Program-made: the position numbers and the translations under genes | Notes under the pieces: model-generated | The model's input: only the letters and a program-made list of their open reading frames with translations | Told to the model about the DNA's origin: nothing | Database searches by the model: none | Part shown: piece after piece, positions 37,989 through 47,271 of the stretch | How positions within the stretch are numbered: position 1 is the first letter of the stretch | Layout of the letters: every line of letters begins with the position of its first letter | NCBI RefSeq assembly: GCF_001152565.1 | Contig: NZ_CQAZ01000016.1 | Location: forward strand, 40,474 to 104,473 | Length of the DNA: 64,000 nt | Reading direction: 5' to 3' | Origin: Yersinia pekkanenii | GTDB lineage: Bacteria; Pseudomonadota; Gammaproteobacteria; Enterobacterales; Enterobacteriaceae

Positions 37989-39158
37989 ATGTCTAGCTAT
38001 ATCGTTGAATACCCTATGGATACTCAGGCTAAACGCACATCAACGCGATCAATCTTCTTTGTTGCCGGATTTGCTATGGGGCTGTGGGCATCCCTGGTGC
38101 CCTACGCCCAAGAAAGACTGCATTTCGATGCAGGTTCATTGGGTATGTTGTTGCTCTGCCTGGGTACGGGTTCACTGCTCGCAATGCTGTTCTCCGGAAA
38201 ACTCATTGGCCGTTTTGGCTGCAGGAAAATAATGCTATTAGGTATCGCCTTGACCTGCATTTTCCTCCCTACTCTGGCGGTTATTGACCAATTCCCCTTG
38301 ATGGCACTATGCCTCTTCTTTTTTGGTGCTGGTATTGGCTTAGTGGACGTGGCCGTTAATGTTCAGGGTTCTTTGGTAGAACAGTCCTCAGATAAACCAC
38401 TGATGTCAGGCTTCCACTGCTTATTTAGCATCGGTTCGATTGCCGGTGCTGGCGGTGGTGCAATTCTCTTTACTATTGGCTTAATGCCCTTACCCGTGAC
38501 CCTCATTGCTATCGCAGTTATTGCTATAGTCACCGCTGTTGTTTTTAACGAATTAATCCCCTTCGGCGATCATAAAGAACCTAATGAGCCAGTAATAACA
38601 AAACCCCGCCCCAACTTCCGGCTCGTTTTAATGGCACTCATGTGCATGATTTGTTTTATGGCAGAAGGGGCAATATTAGATTGGAGCGGCGTCTTTTTAA
38701 CTAATGACCGTGGCCTTGATATCGCGCATGCTGGATGGGGATTCGCTATTTTCGGCGGCACCATGTCAATCATGCGTTTTACGGGCGACAAAGTTGTCAG
38801 TTTCTTAGGCCGCAAGCGAGTACTGATTTTTAGCAGTGTATTTTCCATGATAGGTTATGCCATTGCGGTCATGGTACCTGACTGGACATTCACATTGCTG
38901 GGCTTTGCTCTGGTTGGGATCGGCGCAGCTAATATTGTTCCGGTATTGATCACATTGGCAGGTCAGGAGAAAGTGATGCCCGTAAATATGTCAGTGGCGA
39001 TGGTTGCTACTATGGGTTATTTCGGTGTTTTAGGTGGCCCTGCACTCATCGGCTTTATTGCTCACTTAACTGACCTTTACACGGCATTCTCAATCGTCGC
39101 CCTGACATTTATTGTCATTACCATGGGGGCATTTAAACTGAAATACTCCTGTGAGTAA
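37989..39158 (+). CDS. MFS transporter, YbjJ/fucose-permease-like
   Basis: 389 residues with 12 transmembrane helices. The opening (FFVAGFAMGLWASLVPYAQERLHFD) and the segments GAGIGLVDVAVNVQGSLVE and MSGFHCLFSIGSIAGAGGG are typical of the YbjJ branch of the MFS, whose members have sugar-like or unknown substrates. It is followed by a Rho-independent terminator and then by a HAD phosphatase of YbjI type, the same neighbour as in E. coli. Confidence 0.82.
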   Translation: MSSYIVEYPMDTQAKRTSTRSIFFVAGFAMGLWASLVPYAQERLHFDAGSLGMLLLCLGTGSLLAMLFSGKLIGRFGCRKIMLLGIALTCIFLPTLAVIDQFPLMALCLFFFGAGIGLVDVAVNVQGSLVEQSSDKPLMSGFHCLFSIGSIAGAGGGAILFTIGLMPLPVTLIAIAVIAIVTAVVFNELIPFGDHKEPNEPVITKPRPNFRLVLMALMCMICFMAEGAILDWSGVFLTNDRGLDIAHAGWGFAIFGGTMSIMRFTGDKVVSFLGRKRVLIFSSVFSMIGYAIAVMVPDWTFTLLGFALVGIGAANIVPVLITLAGQEKVMPVNMSVAMVATMGYFGVLGGPALIGFIAHLTDLYTAFSIVALTFIVITMGAFKLKYSCE

Positions 39159-39250
39159 TTGCACGGTACTTCCTGCTAACAAATAACAGCAGCATAGGTT
39201 TGCTAAAAACGTTCTGAAGATAAAGATGTGACTGAGAATGGTAATTTTAC

Positions 39251-39280
39251 CGGCTAGCATAATTATGCTGGCTTTTTTTT
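39251..39280 (+). terminator. Intrinsic terminator after the MFS gene
   Basis: GCTAGCATAA and TTATGCTGGC pair as a stem directly followed by eight T. It lies about 95 bases after the MFS stop and before the HAD gene, which therefore probably has its own promoter. Confidence 0.85.
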
Positions 39281-39346
39281 AGATGAATAATGCCGAGATA
39301 TTTTCGATCAAACCAATATCTTTGATATGTTAAAAAAGGAAATTAA

Positions 39347-40159
39347 ATGAGTATTAAAATTATTGCCGTTGATATGGATGGAACCTTTCTCAACGATCAG
39401 ATGAGTTTTGATAAGGAGCGGTTTAGTTCGCAATATTCACAATTAAAAGCACAAGGAATAAAATTTGTTGTTGCCAGTGGCAATCAATATTATCAGCTAA
39501 TCTCATATTTCCCCGATATCGTCGATGAGATCGCGTTTGTTGCTGAAAATGGTGCCTATGTCAGTAACGCGCATCGCGAGATTTTTTGTGGCGCAATCTC
39601 TAATGAACAATGTGATCAGGTTATAAAAACGTTACTGCCAATCCCCTATCTTGATGTGATCGTTTGTGGAAAAAATAGCGCTTACATGCTGAGCTCTTCA
39701 GATGATTATTTTTATACCACGATGAGTAAATACTATCATCGCCTTAAAGTTATCGATGATTTCACTCAAGTCACAGAGCCCGCATTCAAATTCGCTATAA
39801 GCTTACCCAATGAAAAATTATCAGATTTTATGAGGTTTATTGAACACGAATTAGCCGGTATTGTCACGCCGGTCTCTAGCGGTCATGGTTCTGTCGACCT
39901 GATAATACCCGGTATACACAAAGCTAATGGGATTAAATTACTCCAACAAATATGGGGTATAGAAAATGAAGAAGTGGTGACCTTTGGTGATGGTGGCAAT
40001 GATATTGAAATGCTGCAATACGCTGGTTTTGGTTATGCCATGGCCAATGCGCCAGAAAATATTAAAAAGATCGCAAAATATCAGACTGAATCAAATAATG
40101 GTTCTGGTGTGTTAAATGTCATTGATAAAATTCTAAAAAAACAGCCTCCTTTCGCGTAA
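39347..40159 (+). CDS. ybjI: HAD-IIB (Cof-type) phosphatase, YbjI-like
   Basis: 270 residues. HAD motif I VDMDGTFLND with both nucleophilic/acid Asp residues, motif II VASGNQ, motif III Lys within IPGIHKANG, and motif IV TFGDGGNDIEML. The cap is of the C2B type. Length and sequence closely fit E. coli YbjI, a sugar-phosphate/FMN-precursor phosphatase. AAGGA six bases upstream supports the start. The preceding MFS gene and this one match the ybjJ-ybjI neighbourhood. Confidence 0.87.
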   Translation: MSIKIIAVDMDGTFLNDQMSFDKERFSSQYSQLKAQGIKFVVASGNQYYQLISYFPDIVDEIAFVAENGAYVSNAHREIFCGAISNEQCDQVIKTLLPIPYLDVIVCGKNSAYMLSSSDDYFYTTMSKYYHRLKVIDDFTQVTEPAFKFAISLPNEKLSDFMRFIEHELAGIVTPVSSGHGSVDLIIPGIHKANGIKLLQQIWGIENEEVVTFGDGGNDIEMLQYAGFGYAMANAPENIKKIAKYQTESNNGSGVLNVIDKILKKQPPFA

Positions 40160-40185
40160 GTCACCTTTAATTACCAGCAGAAAAT

Positions 40186-40206
40186 GGCGGGAAAGCGCTT
40201 CCCGCC
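40186..40206. terminator. Bidirectional hairpin between ybjI and the aminotransferase gene
   Basis: GGCGGGAA and TTCCCGCC form a perfect 8-base stem with a 5-base loop, between two converging genes. On the minus strand it is followed by ATTTTCT. Confidence 0.65.
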
Positions 40207-40266
40207 TATCATGTATCGCTCTATTCCTGTGGCTTCTGCCACTATGCTCAGGCTGTCAAAATACAG

Positions 40267-41427
40267 CTATGAATATTCTCTCACTAAATTAGCCAATTTT
40301 TGTAAACCTATATCAGCCTGCTCTTCTGTCGCATGGCTAAAATTAAGGCGTAACTGGCCACATCCTGTTGAGGGATAGGGGAGAAAAGACTCGCCAGGCA
40401 TAAACGCAATATTATTTTCAAGTGCTTTAGATAAAAGCTGGCGAGTATCAATACAGTGATTAAGCTTTAGCCAGAAAAATAGACCGCCAGCAGGTTTTTG
40501 CCAAGAGGCAAGGGAACCGAAATGACGATGTAGTGAGATTTCAAATGCATCACGACGTTTTTTGTAATACGCCGCCAGTTCAGTCATATGCTTGGCATGA
40601 TTGGGATCACCCAACTGTTGCAACACCAGCCACTGACTGATTCGGCTACTGTGCAAATCGGCCGCCTGTTTTAACTGTGTCAGAGAGGGAATTAACTCTA
40701 ACGAGGCAACAAGGTAACCCAAGCGAAGTGCCGGAGATAAACTTTTAGAAAAAGACCCCTGATAAATCCACGACGCATGCTGAAGTAAGGCACAGACAGG
40801 CTTTCGCTCACAAGGATCATAAACCAGGTCATGATATGGGTCATCCTCAAAGAGTGGCAGCCTTATATCATCACAAGCCTGCGCCAAAGCGGCCCGTTGA
40901 GTAGCATCAAGGCAATGACCACTTGGATTCTGGAAGGTCGGAATACTATAGGCAAAAGCAGGCTTTTCTGTTTTAAGTTTTTCAATGTCAGGTTGAGACG
41001 AGTCATAGGCAACGAATTGCGCCCCAAAGAAACGAAATACCTGTAATGCCGCTAAATAAGTGGGTGACTCAACAGCCACCGGTGTTCCTTGATCAATAAA
41101 TAACTTAGCAACCAGATCAATCCCTTGTTGCGAGCCTGAAATAATCAGTACTTGCTCTTCAGTACAAGATAAACCACGCTCACAGAGATTTTGCGCAATT
41201 TGTTTGCGCAGTGCGCTCTCCCCTTCGCTGGCACCATATTGCAACATTGATTGCGGCATGCCTTCGAGATGCAAGTGCGGAAAACTTTCAGCCGCAGGCA
41301 ACCCACCAGCAAATGAGATCATCCCAGGTTGTTCAATAACAGAGAGTATTTCCCGTATAGGTGATGGGTGAAGATCATGCAACCGCGAGGAAAATCGATT
41401 ACTCTGAGTCACTACAGTCTTATTCAT
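40267..41427 (-). CDS. PLP-dependent aminotransferase, class I/II (MocR-less, LysN/ARO8-like)
   Basis: About 386 residues, fold-type I PLP enzyme. FAGGLPAAESFP is the usual N-terminal motif of the alpha-aminoadipate/aromatic transaminase group; ISGSQQGIDLVAK, PTFQNPSGHCLD, FEDDPYHDLVYD and the PLP-binding Lys in YQGSFSKSLSPALRLGY follow; the substrate-carboxylate Arg is in GQLRLNFSHA. The ATG at 41427 has AAGGA five bases upstream. Divergent from a short MarR-like remnant, suggesting an original regulator-enzyme pair. Confidence 0.87.
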   Translation of the reverse strand: MNKTVVTQSNRFSSRLHDLHPSPIREILSVIEQPGMISFAGGLPAAESFPHLHLEGMPQSMLQYGASEGESALRKQIAQNLCERGLSCTEEQVLIISGSQQGIDLVAKLFIDQGTPVAVESPTYLAALQVFRFFGAQFVAYDSSQPDIEKLKTEKPAFAYSIPTFQNPSGHCLDATQRAALAQACDDIRLPLFEDDPYHDLVYDPCERKPVCALLQHASWIYQGSFSKSLSPALRLGYLVASLELIPSLTQLKQAADLHSSRISQWLVLQQLGDPNHAKHMTELAAYYKKRRDAFEISLHRHFGSLASWQKPAGGLFFWLKLNHCIDTRQLLSKALENNIAFMPGESFLPYPSTGCGQLRLNFSHATEEQADIGLQKLANLVREYS

Positions 41428-41538
41428 GGCAGTCCTTCCATAGAGGCCAACCAATTTGACCTGGGTGGAAAGTAAAATGGACAGCTAATTAGGTCAATAC
41501 TATTGAGCTAATTATTTTTTATTTGTGATAAAAATCTG

Positions 41539-41727
41539 ATGGTAACCTCCAAGGATCCCTCTCAACAGGAAGAGCTATTACTGCATCAAGCCATTGGGCA
41601 ATTCTATTTCGGTTACCGTACATTTACTGAATTACCGAATAAATTACTGGCTCAACGGGGAAAAGAGTCAAAAACTGCATGGTTGCAAGTCATGCAGTGC
41701 CTCAATAACGTTGCCGATAACCCGTAA
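41539..41727 (+). pseudogene. Short ORF resembling a truncated MarR-family regulator
   Basis: 62 codons. The part LLLHQAIGQFYFGYRTFTELPNKLLAQRG resembles the first helices of a MarR-type group whose full proteins are about 150 residues. After RG the expected winged-helix (DNA-binding) part is missing and a tail resembling a MarR C-terminus (WLQVMQCLNNVADNP) follows directly. I read this as an internal deletion. It sits 110 bases from, and divergent to, the aminotransferase gene. The alternative is a genuine small protein of unknown function. Confidence 0.45.
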
Positions 41728-41775
41728 TTTATCATCTGATTGACACAGAGGTGCCTCCCGACACCTCCTGTCGGG

Positions 41776-43833
41776 TTAACGACGCCCAGTGTACTCCACC
41801 CATAGCGTAAGTCCGCCTGCCGCCCCTGGCGCCCATGATGGATCAAAAGCTGTGTGCGACTGAATACAGCGCCAGAGTTTACCAATACGACCGACCACAT
41901 CACCAACGGAATAGCGCCCATTCAGCACCCATTCTGGGTGCGTGCCTTGGGTTCTAACCGGCAGTACATTGCTGGGTACTGATAGCTGACCCTGTGCATC
42001 ACGGGCGGCAACAAAATAGCGGTACTCAGTATTCGATTGCAAGCCAACATCTTCTGCCGAAGTCTGGCTCCCATCCAGAAGCTTCACTTCGTGACCGTCA
42101 CGGTAAAGCGCATAATTGGCAACAGGTGGTGCCCCTATCGGTGCCCCCCACATGAGACTGATACTGTTTGCAGTCTGCCCCGTACTATGCAGATTAACCG
42201 GGGCCGTAGGCAATTCTGTGACTAATGGAATAGACAGTTCATGGTGAAAAATATTGTTAGGATCGATTCTCGCTTTAAGCGCAATCAGCCTCTTGATCAA
42301 TGCGTTATCCCAGCCGTAGTACAGATTCAACCAATTGGGATCCACCTCACCTGAGTCGGTATATTTCATGTCAACATCGGGATAATTGATATAACACCCC
42401 TCGAAATCAGGCGGTGCAGGTTTACCATTATGAACCGCAGCATAAATATTGCGGATCCATGTTAAGTGCGTATCGTCATCAGCTTCATTGGTCCAGTAAG
42501 TCTGATATTGCGCTTTGAGCAGAGAGTTCCTTTGGGACACGGCGGTTGCCCCGATACCATGGCGGTTGATCGCTCCACCATAAGAGTCAATTTGCACCAG
42601 CGACTGATTAAAACGTTTATCCGCAGTTGATGTGGTCAAGTGAGTGAGCAGAGCGCGGCACATCTCGTCTGAAAACTGCTTGATTTGGTAGTCGGACTTA
42701 TATTTCCCACGCTGATTGCTACCTGACCCGTTAATCATTTGAGTCACATGCAACCAATCCATTGAGGTGCTCTCATCCACAGTTCTGGCTATTTTCCTGC
42801 CTGGATGCAGATGCTTAAATGGCGGAATATTCGGCAAAATAAAATCATCATATATCGTCGGTGTCATACCCGCCGCGGCATTCATTTTCTCGATAAAATT
42901 ATTGAGCGGAATATCATTCGCGCCACCCACCTGACCATTCGGGCCGGTGTATTGAATGGCCAGCACGACATTATCGGACGCATCAATATGGTTCAATTTG
43001 AGTAAAGTAAATAGTCCCCCATTCCCGACACCTTCCGTGGTATTCGTCGCATTGACATCATTGTCAGCAAACCATTGCCAATACGCCTTCAAAAATGCCG
43101 GGAAAGTCGATTTTAGGGCTGACCATGGATACGTCAGTGGGATCCAGTAGGCCTTCTGCGGTGCCTTGGGAAGATCATCGAAATAATACGCAATAATGAT
43201 GCCGAAATTCCCACCGCCAGCACCACAACAAGCCATGAATAGCTCCCGGTCCATCTCAGCCGCACTGTCAGCCCGCACATGTCGAAACGCCAACTGATGC
43301 AAGTGCCCGATTGGCACCAGAATATCAACACCTGTCACCCAATCCACCGTCAGCCCATGCAGCCGCGAGAGTAATCCATAGCCCCCCCCACTGATGTGTC
43401 CACCCACACCCACTGAATAACATGACCCTCCCGGAATAGTCCGGCCAGATCGCTTATATAGTGATACATAGCCATTCCAGTTCTGATTTCCCGTCAAACT
43501 CTTAAAGCGATATGTATTTTTGTTCGCATCCCAAAATGAGGTTATCGCTTTGTCTTCATCGTAATCCAGACCGCTCATCTCGCCTAAATCAATGATGGAC
43601 AATTTCTCTGTAGATAATTTGTTGGAAACAAAGCCCTCATAACAGTGCCCCCCGCTCCGTACCGTGATTCTATTTCCCGCAGCGAGCGCTGTATTGGCAG
43701 CAGCAAGAACTTCATCAGGTGTCGTACAGATATAAATGGTCTCAGCACCTTGCTCAACTTTGGGTGGCCAACGTAAATTAAAACCCTTCTGTAAGGTTTC
43801 ATAGGTACGGGTATTTTTATCAATAATCTTCAT
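41776..43833 (-). CDS. Berberine-bridge-type flavin oxidase fused to FN3 and chitin-binding modules
   Basis: 685 residues. Domain 1 (about 25-525) is a PCMH-type FAD-binding oxidase with BBE end: His63 in VRSGGHCYEGF and Cys138 in GGSCYSVGVGGH are the two residues that hold FAD bicovalently in this family, and CYINYPDVDM plus NLYYGWDNALIKRL belong to the BBE part. Domain 2 (about 545-635) is a fibronectin type III module (SISLMWGAP...YALYRDG). Domain 3 (last 50 residues) has the aromatic pattern of a CBM5/12 chitin-binding module (YSVGDVVGRIGKLWRCIQSH...LWVEY). No signal peptide is evident. GAGG supports the start. The oxidised substrate is probably a carbohydrate, by family. Confidence 0.85.
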   Translation of the reverse strand: MKIIDKNTRTYETLQKGFNLRWPPKVEQGAETIYICTTPDEVLAAANTALAAGNRITVRSGGHCYEGFVSNKLSTEKLSIIDLGEMSGLDYDEDKAITSFWDANKNTYRFKSLTGNQNWNGYVSLYKRSGRTIPGGSCYSVGVGGHISGGGYGLLSRLHGLTVDWVTGVDILVPIGHLHQLAFRHVRADSAAEMDRELFMACCGAGGGNFGIIIAYYFDDLPKAPQKAYWIPLTYPWSALKSTFPAFLKAYWQWFADNDVNATNTTEGVGNGGLFTLLKLNHIDASDNVVLAIQYTGPNGQVGGANDIPLNNFIEKMNAAAGMTPTIYDDFILPNIPPFKHLHPGRKIARTVDESTSMDWLHVTQMINGSGSNQRGKYKSDYQIKQFSDEMCRALLTHLTTSTADKRFNQSLVQIDSYGGAINRHGIGATAVSQRNSLLKAQYQTYWTNEADDDTHLTWIRNIYAAVHNGKPAPPDFEGCYINYPDVDMKYTDSGEVDPNWLNLYYGWDNALIKRLIALKARIDPNNIFHHELSIPLVTELPTAPVNLHSTGQTANSISLMWGAPIGAPPVANYALYRDGHEVKLLDGSQTSAEDVGLQSNTEYRYFVAARDAQGQLSVPSNVLPVRTQGTHPEWVLNGRYSVGDVVGRIGKLWRCIQSHTAFDPSWAPGAAGGLTLWVEYTGRR

Positions 43834-44332
43834 CGGTTAACCTCGATTGATATACAGAGAACAGTCCAGAAACTCACCTACACGTCAAAGCAGCAATTTT
43901 AGTTTTTCCGCATTAACGATAGTGGGACTCACTCACTAAATGTGAATTTTAAGTCGAGTTACGACCATTTTTTAAAAGAAATACAAAATTAATTATTTCT
44001 TATATTCTATTTATATCAAATCCAATTTTCAGATGACTGAGTGCTAAAAAAGGTCATACATTTAATATATTGTTTTCAGCCATGACAATTCACACTTAAA
44101 TTTAATAAATATTTTTATAATTTTTCGTATGTTGTTGCAGGATTTTAATAGTGGGAAATATTGCAGATAATTGAATAGGACTAACACCCAATGAGTCAGA
44201 GTGATTGTATTGGGAAAACGCTAAAGCCGTGGCCAGTTTTTGTTGATCACTACAGATATCGCGCCAGGATGCCGGTGAACACTCTATATCAGCTAGCAGC
44301 CAATCCTGGGCTGTTAGCTGAGAAAAACATGA
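43834..44332. other. AT-rich intergenic region
   Basis: About 500 bases upstream of the flavin oxidase gene. The oxidase promoter is expected near 43850-43950. A rightward 68-codon frame (44191-44397) has no recognisable motif and runs into the antisense end of the next gene; I do not call it. Confidence 0.5.
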
Positions 44333-44830
44333 TTACTGCCCTTCAGGCAATGAGTCAACCGGGTTATCAGGATATAAGACCCGTATGCGCCGTCTAACAA
44401 TTTCAACCTGAAAAGCAGCCATTACTGCGATCATAATCAGGATTTCACCAAACCCACCTTGCTCTGTTGGCTGGTTATAAAAATATTGAAGCGTACCTAT
44501 AATCCATTTAGACCCAACCAACAGCAGGAATAAGGTCATAGTCAAAGGCGTTCCCTTGCAAAAAATACGTCCATCAGGTTCACGCCAAATCTCAATGAGA
44601 CGGCCTTGCAACACACCAATGACAATACTAAATACAACGCCACTCCCTAAAACTACCCAGGAAGTCATTGTCACTGGCATATAGGTACCACCAACGACCA
44701 AACCGACCATCCCGTAAACCCAGGCCCATTTAAAGCGAGCGGGACCTAACGCAACCTCATGACTGACCGATTGACGGTATAATGCATAAAGTGTTAGTAC
44801 CAGAATAATCAGTATTTGTACGAGAGTCAT
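44333..44830 (-). CDS. Inner-membrane protein, DUF6622-like
   Basis: About 165 residues with four to five predicted transmembrane helices (TLVQILIILVLTLYALY; WAWVYGMVGLVVGGTYM; SWVVLGSGVVFSIVIG; GTPLTMTLFLLLVGSKW; GEILIMIAVMAAFQVEIV). No known catalytic motif. Function unknown. The ATG at 44830 has AAGGAG six bases upstream; the frame from 44854 has none. Single gene by spacing. Confidence 0.75.
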   Translation of the reverse strand: MTLVQILIILVLTLYALYRQSVSHEVALGPARFKWAWVYGMVGLVVGGTYMPVTMTSWVVLGSGVVFSIVIGVLQGRLIEIWREPDGRIFCKGTPLTMTLFLLLVGSKWIIGTLQYFYNQPTEQGGFGEILIMIAVMAAFQVEIVRRRIRVLYPDNPVDSLPEGQ

Positions 44831-45235
44831 CGCTATCTCCTTCAAGAGAAGCATCGGGTCAGGGATAAAGCACCTTAATCAGGAATAATGATTAACTGCA
44901 CTAGCAGTATATTCATGCTTTATCATTCTTTGGGAAACACCAAGCGGAAGGCAACCCTCCCTGAACGGTTAACAACAGTTCGTTAACTCGTGCTGTACAA
45001 AGTTTAGGCTACTTCTTGATAAATGATAGAATTAATTCTATCTGCTCACTCATGTTAATTATTTTTAACTATCAAATGTGTATCTTATACTGTTTTGACT
45101 AATCCCAACCAAGGGATATTCATAAAGAAAAATAACATTAAAATGACTCCTGACTTATTTAATATTCGCTCCTTAATGTTAAACTGCCGGTGCTTTTTAT
45201 TCGACAATAAGAAGTTAACTTAAAGGGAAAAATAA
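44831..45235. other. Intergenic region, divergent promoters
   Basis: About 400 bases between a leftward membrane-protein gene and a rightward methyltransferase gene, so promoters for both should lie here. Contains a GTTAAC repeat pair at about 44969-44985. No operator recognised. Confidence 0.45.
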
Positions 45236-45970
45236 ATGACACAGAATATTTATGATAATCAGGCTTTTTTTTCAGGCTATGCCAAGCTCGGCCGTTCGAT
45301 CGAAGGGCTGGATGGCGCACCGGAATGGGCAGCCCTTCGCCAAATATTACCACCGCTATCTGGGCGTAAAGTTGTGGATCTGGGGTGTGGCTATGGTTGG
45401 TTCTCTCGCTATGCGCGTTCACAAGGAGCAACAGAGGTTTTAGGGTTGGATGTTTCCGAGAGAATGTTAAACCGTGCTAACGAGATGACAACTGACCAAA
45501 ACATTATTTACCGTAAGGGAGATCTTGAACATCTGTGCCTGCCACCGCAAATGTACCATTTAGCGTATAGTTCGCTCACATTACACTACATAAAAGCCCT
45601 GCCGACTCTGCTTACAACGATTTATCAGTCATTAGTTCCTGGTGGCAGCTTCATTTTTTCTGCGGAACATCCTATTTATACCGCACCCAGACAACCAGGT
45701 TGGCTAATTGCAGATGATGGACTGAAGTCATGGCCAGTGAACAGTTACCAGGCTGAAGGTGAACGCATAACGAATTGGTTGGCAGAAGGCGTCATCAAGC
45801 AACATCGAACATTAGGAACTTATATTAATCTGTTAATAAAAAAAGGATTTATTATTACACATCTAGAAGAATGGGGCCCAACAGTGCAACAAATTGCAGA
45901 TTGCCCTGCATTGGATGAAGAAAAAGAACGCCCAATGATATTCTTACTATCAGCCAAAAAACCCGAATAG
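45236..45970 (+). CDS. Class I SAM-dependent methyltransferase
   Basis: 244 residues with motif I VVDLGCGYGWFSRYA, acidic motif II VLGLDVSERML, and the Methyltransf_11-type LAYSSLTLHYIK. Similar proteins are small-molecule methyltransferases of unknown substrate. AAGGG precedes the ATG. A hairpin (46020-46036) follows after 50 bases, consistent with a single-gene unit. Confidence 0.85.
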   Translation: MTQNIYDNQAFFSGYAKLGRSIEGLDGAPEWAALRQILPPLSGRKVVDLGCGYGWFSRYARSQGATEVLGLDVSERMLNRANEMTTDQNIIYRKGDLEHLCLPPQMYHLAYSSLTLHYIKALPTLLTTIYQSLVPGGSFIFSAEHPIYTAPRQPGWLIADDGLKSWPVNSYQAEGERITNWLAEGVIKQHRTLGTYINLLIKKGFIITHLEEWGPTVQQIADCPALDEEKERPMIFLLSAKKPE

Positions 45971-46351
45971 AAATCGGTATTACCTTCATTAACTATATCT
46001 GAATCAAATAGCTAACATTGGGGAGGTTAACTCCCCCGGTTGCTTACGCTGATATTAACTCACCGAATCTATAAAGGCTGCCAACCCCGAATATGAATAG
46101 AGCCGGGTTTCGTAGACACTTTTTTGCCCCCCAAGGCTCGGAACTTAGTTTTCAAAAATATATTAATAAATTGAGATAATCATATAAGTTTTCATTCATT
46201 TAATTCACCTTTTAGTGTCATAATTATTAATTAAACAAGTAATCATTCATCTTGCTTTCATATTTAAGTCGTGATTGTTTAATTATTAAATAGCGGTTAC
46301 CATCAGCTGCCCAGGTCATTTTTTACTCTGCTAATAAAAAGGATGTTTGGC
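45971..46351. other. Intergenic region with hairpin, upstream of the cupin gene
   Basis: Includes a hairpin GGGGAG-GTTAA-CTCCCC at 46020-46036 (possible terminator for the methyltransferase, without a good T run). A GC-richer patch (46080-46140) resembles no known element; the stretch 46140-46330 is very AT-rich and should hold the cupin gene promoter. Confidence 0.4.
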
Positions 46352-46738
46352 ATGATAATTTTTTCAAATTTTGGTGGTAATAAAATAAAAGAAGACCCCG
46401 TGGTGGGTATATCAATTATAGAAATGTTTAAGAAAAAGGGTTTACAGGCCTATGGTACAATAATTGAACAAGGAAGGTATGTTGGCTGCCATAGTCATGC
46501 TGAGGGTGAAGAATGGTATATCATCCTTTCGGGAGAGGGTTCTATTTGGACAGCAGATGTTATAGAGGGTATTTTAAAAAATCACCAAGAAGATAAATTC
46601 AGCAAAGGTTCTGTATTTTGCATTTATCCCAATACTGCACATCAACTCACCGCGAAAACAACGGTAGAATTCGTATTTTTATGTCCAGAATCGCATATTA
46701 CTGATGACAGATATATGTTTGAAAATATTTTTAGGTAA
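46352..46738 (+). CDS. Small cupin-domain protein
   Basis: About 128 residues, one cupin barrel. Metal-ligand pattern: first motif [18 protein letters not shown] with two His and a Glu, second motif around YPNTAHQL with the final His. Single-domain cupins of this type are isomerases, dioxygenases or sugar-binding proteins; the function here is unknown. AAGGA eight bases upstream favours the ATG at 46352 over 46343. AT-rich, unlike the flanking chromosome, and next to an integrase fragment, so it may be imported DNA. Confidence 0.75.
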   Translation: MIIFSNFGGNKIKEDPVVGISIIEMFKKKGLQAYGTIIEQGRYVGCHSHAEGEEWYIILSGEGSIWTADVIEGILKNHQEDKFSKGSVFCIYPNTAHQLTAKTTVEFVFLCPESHITDDRYMFENIFR

Positions 46739-46812
46739 TATGGGCAGATGGTCCACGCATAAAACTACTTTCCGGATATGGTCGAAAAACTGGCTGGCAC
46801 AGTGGAGGCGAG

Positions 46813-47211
46813 TTGATGTTAGATATGCTGACAAAAGATGCCGGTAATCGATGGTTTTTTGTTCACATATCATCATCAGTGAAACCTAACGGAAAATTAA
46901 CAGCTGAAATAAGGAAAATGAGAGTTGACGGAAATAAAGCTTGGCAGGCTGAATTAAAAAGAGCTGGAATAGAAGATTTCCGATTTCATGATTTAAGACA
47001 TACATGGGCAAGTGGGTTAGTTCAATCCGGAGTTCCATTATCTGCATTACAAGAAATGGGGGGATGGGAAAGTATTGAAATGGTGAGAAGGTATGCACAC
47101 CTTTCACCAATTCATTTAACTCAACATGCGAAACAAATAGACGGAATATTAAATCTTAATGACACGAATATGGCACGCGAATATAATCAAGATATATTCA
47201 ATGTGGTCTAA
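46813..47211 (+). pseudogene. C-terminal fragment of a phage tyrosine integrase
   Basis: The last 90 or so residues are clearly the catalytic end of a lambda-type integrase: [28 protein letters not shown] holds the HxxR box, [17 protein letters not shown] holds the Trp/His position and the nucleophilic Tyr. The N-terminal arm-binding and core-binding domains and the first catalytic Arg are missing; the first 30-40 codons do not look like integrase. Inactive as it stands. It points at the tRNA fragment 14 bases beyond its stop codon, the usual int-att arrangement. Confidence 0.85.
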
Positions 47212-47225
47212 CTGATTGATTTTGT

Positions 47226-47271
47226 TGGTGGGTCGTGCGGGGTTCGAACCTGCGACCAATTGATTAAGAGT
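47226..47271 (-). other. tRNA-Lys 3'-half fragment (phage attachment site)
   Basis: Read on the minus strand this is the anticodon loop (CTCTTAA), variable loop, T arm and acceptor end including CCA of an enterobacterial tRNA-Lys (GGTCGCAGGTTCGAA, ACGACCCACCA). No D arm or 5' acceptor strand precedes it, and the bases before the anticodon loop do not pair with those after it, so it is not a working tRNA. Fragments starting in the anticodon loop are classical duplicated att sites of tyrosine integrases. Some T-arm bases have changed (AACCCCGC), suggesting age. Confidence 0.8.

Noticed and set aside
44191..44397. Rightward 68-codon open frame before the membrane-protein gene
   Set aside because: No motif, overlaps the antisense end of a convincing gene, weak start; not called.
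46080..46140. GC-rich patch resembling an IS end
   Set aside because: No paired inverted repeat, target duplication or transposase fragment could be found around it.
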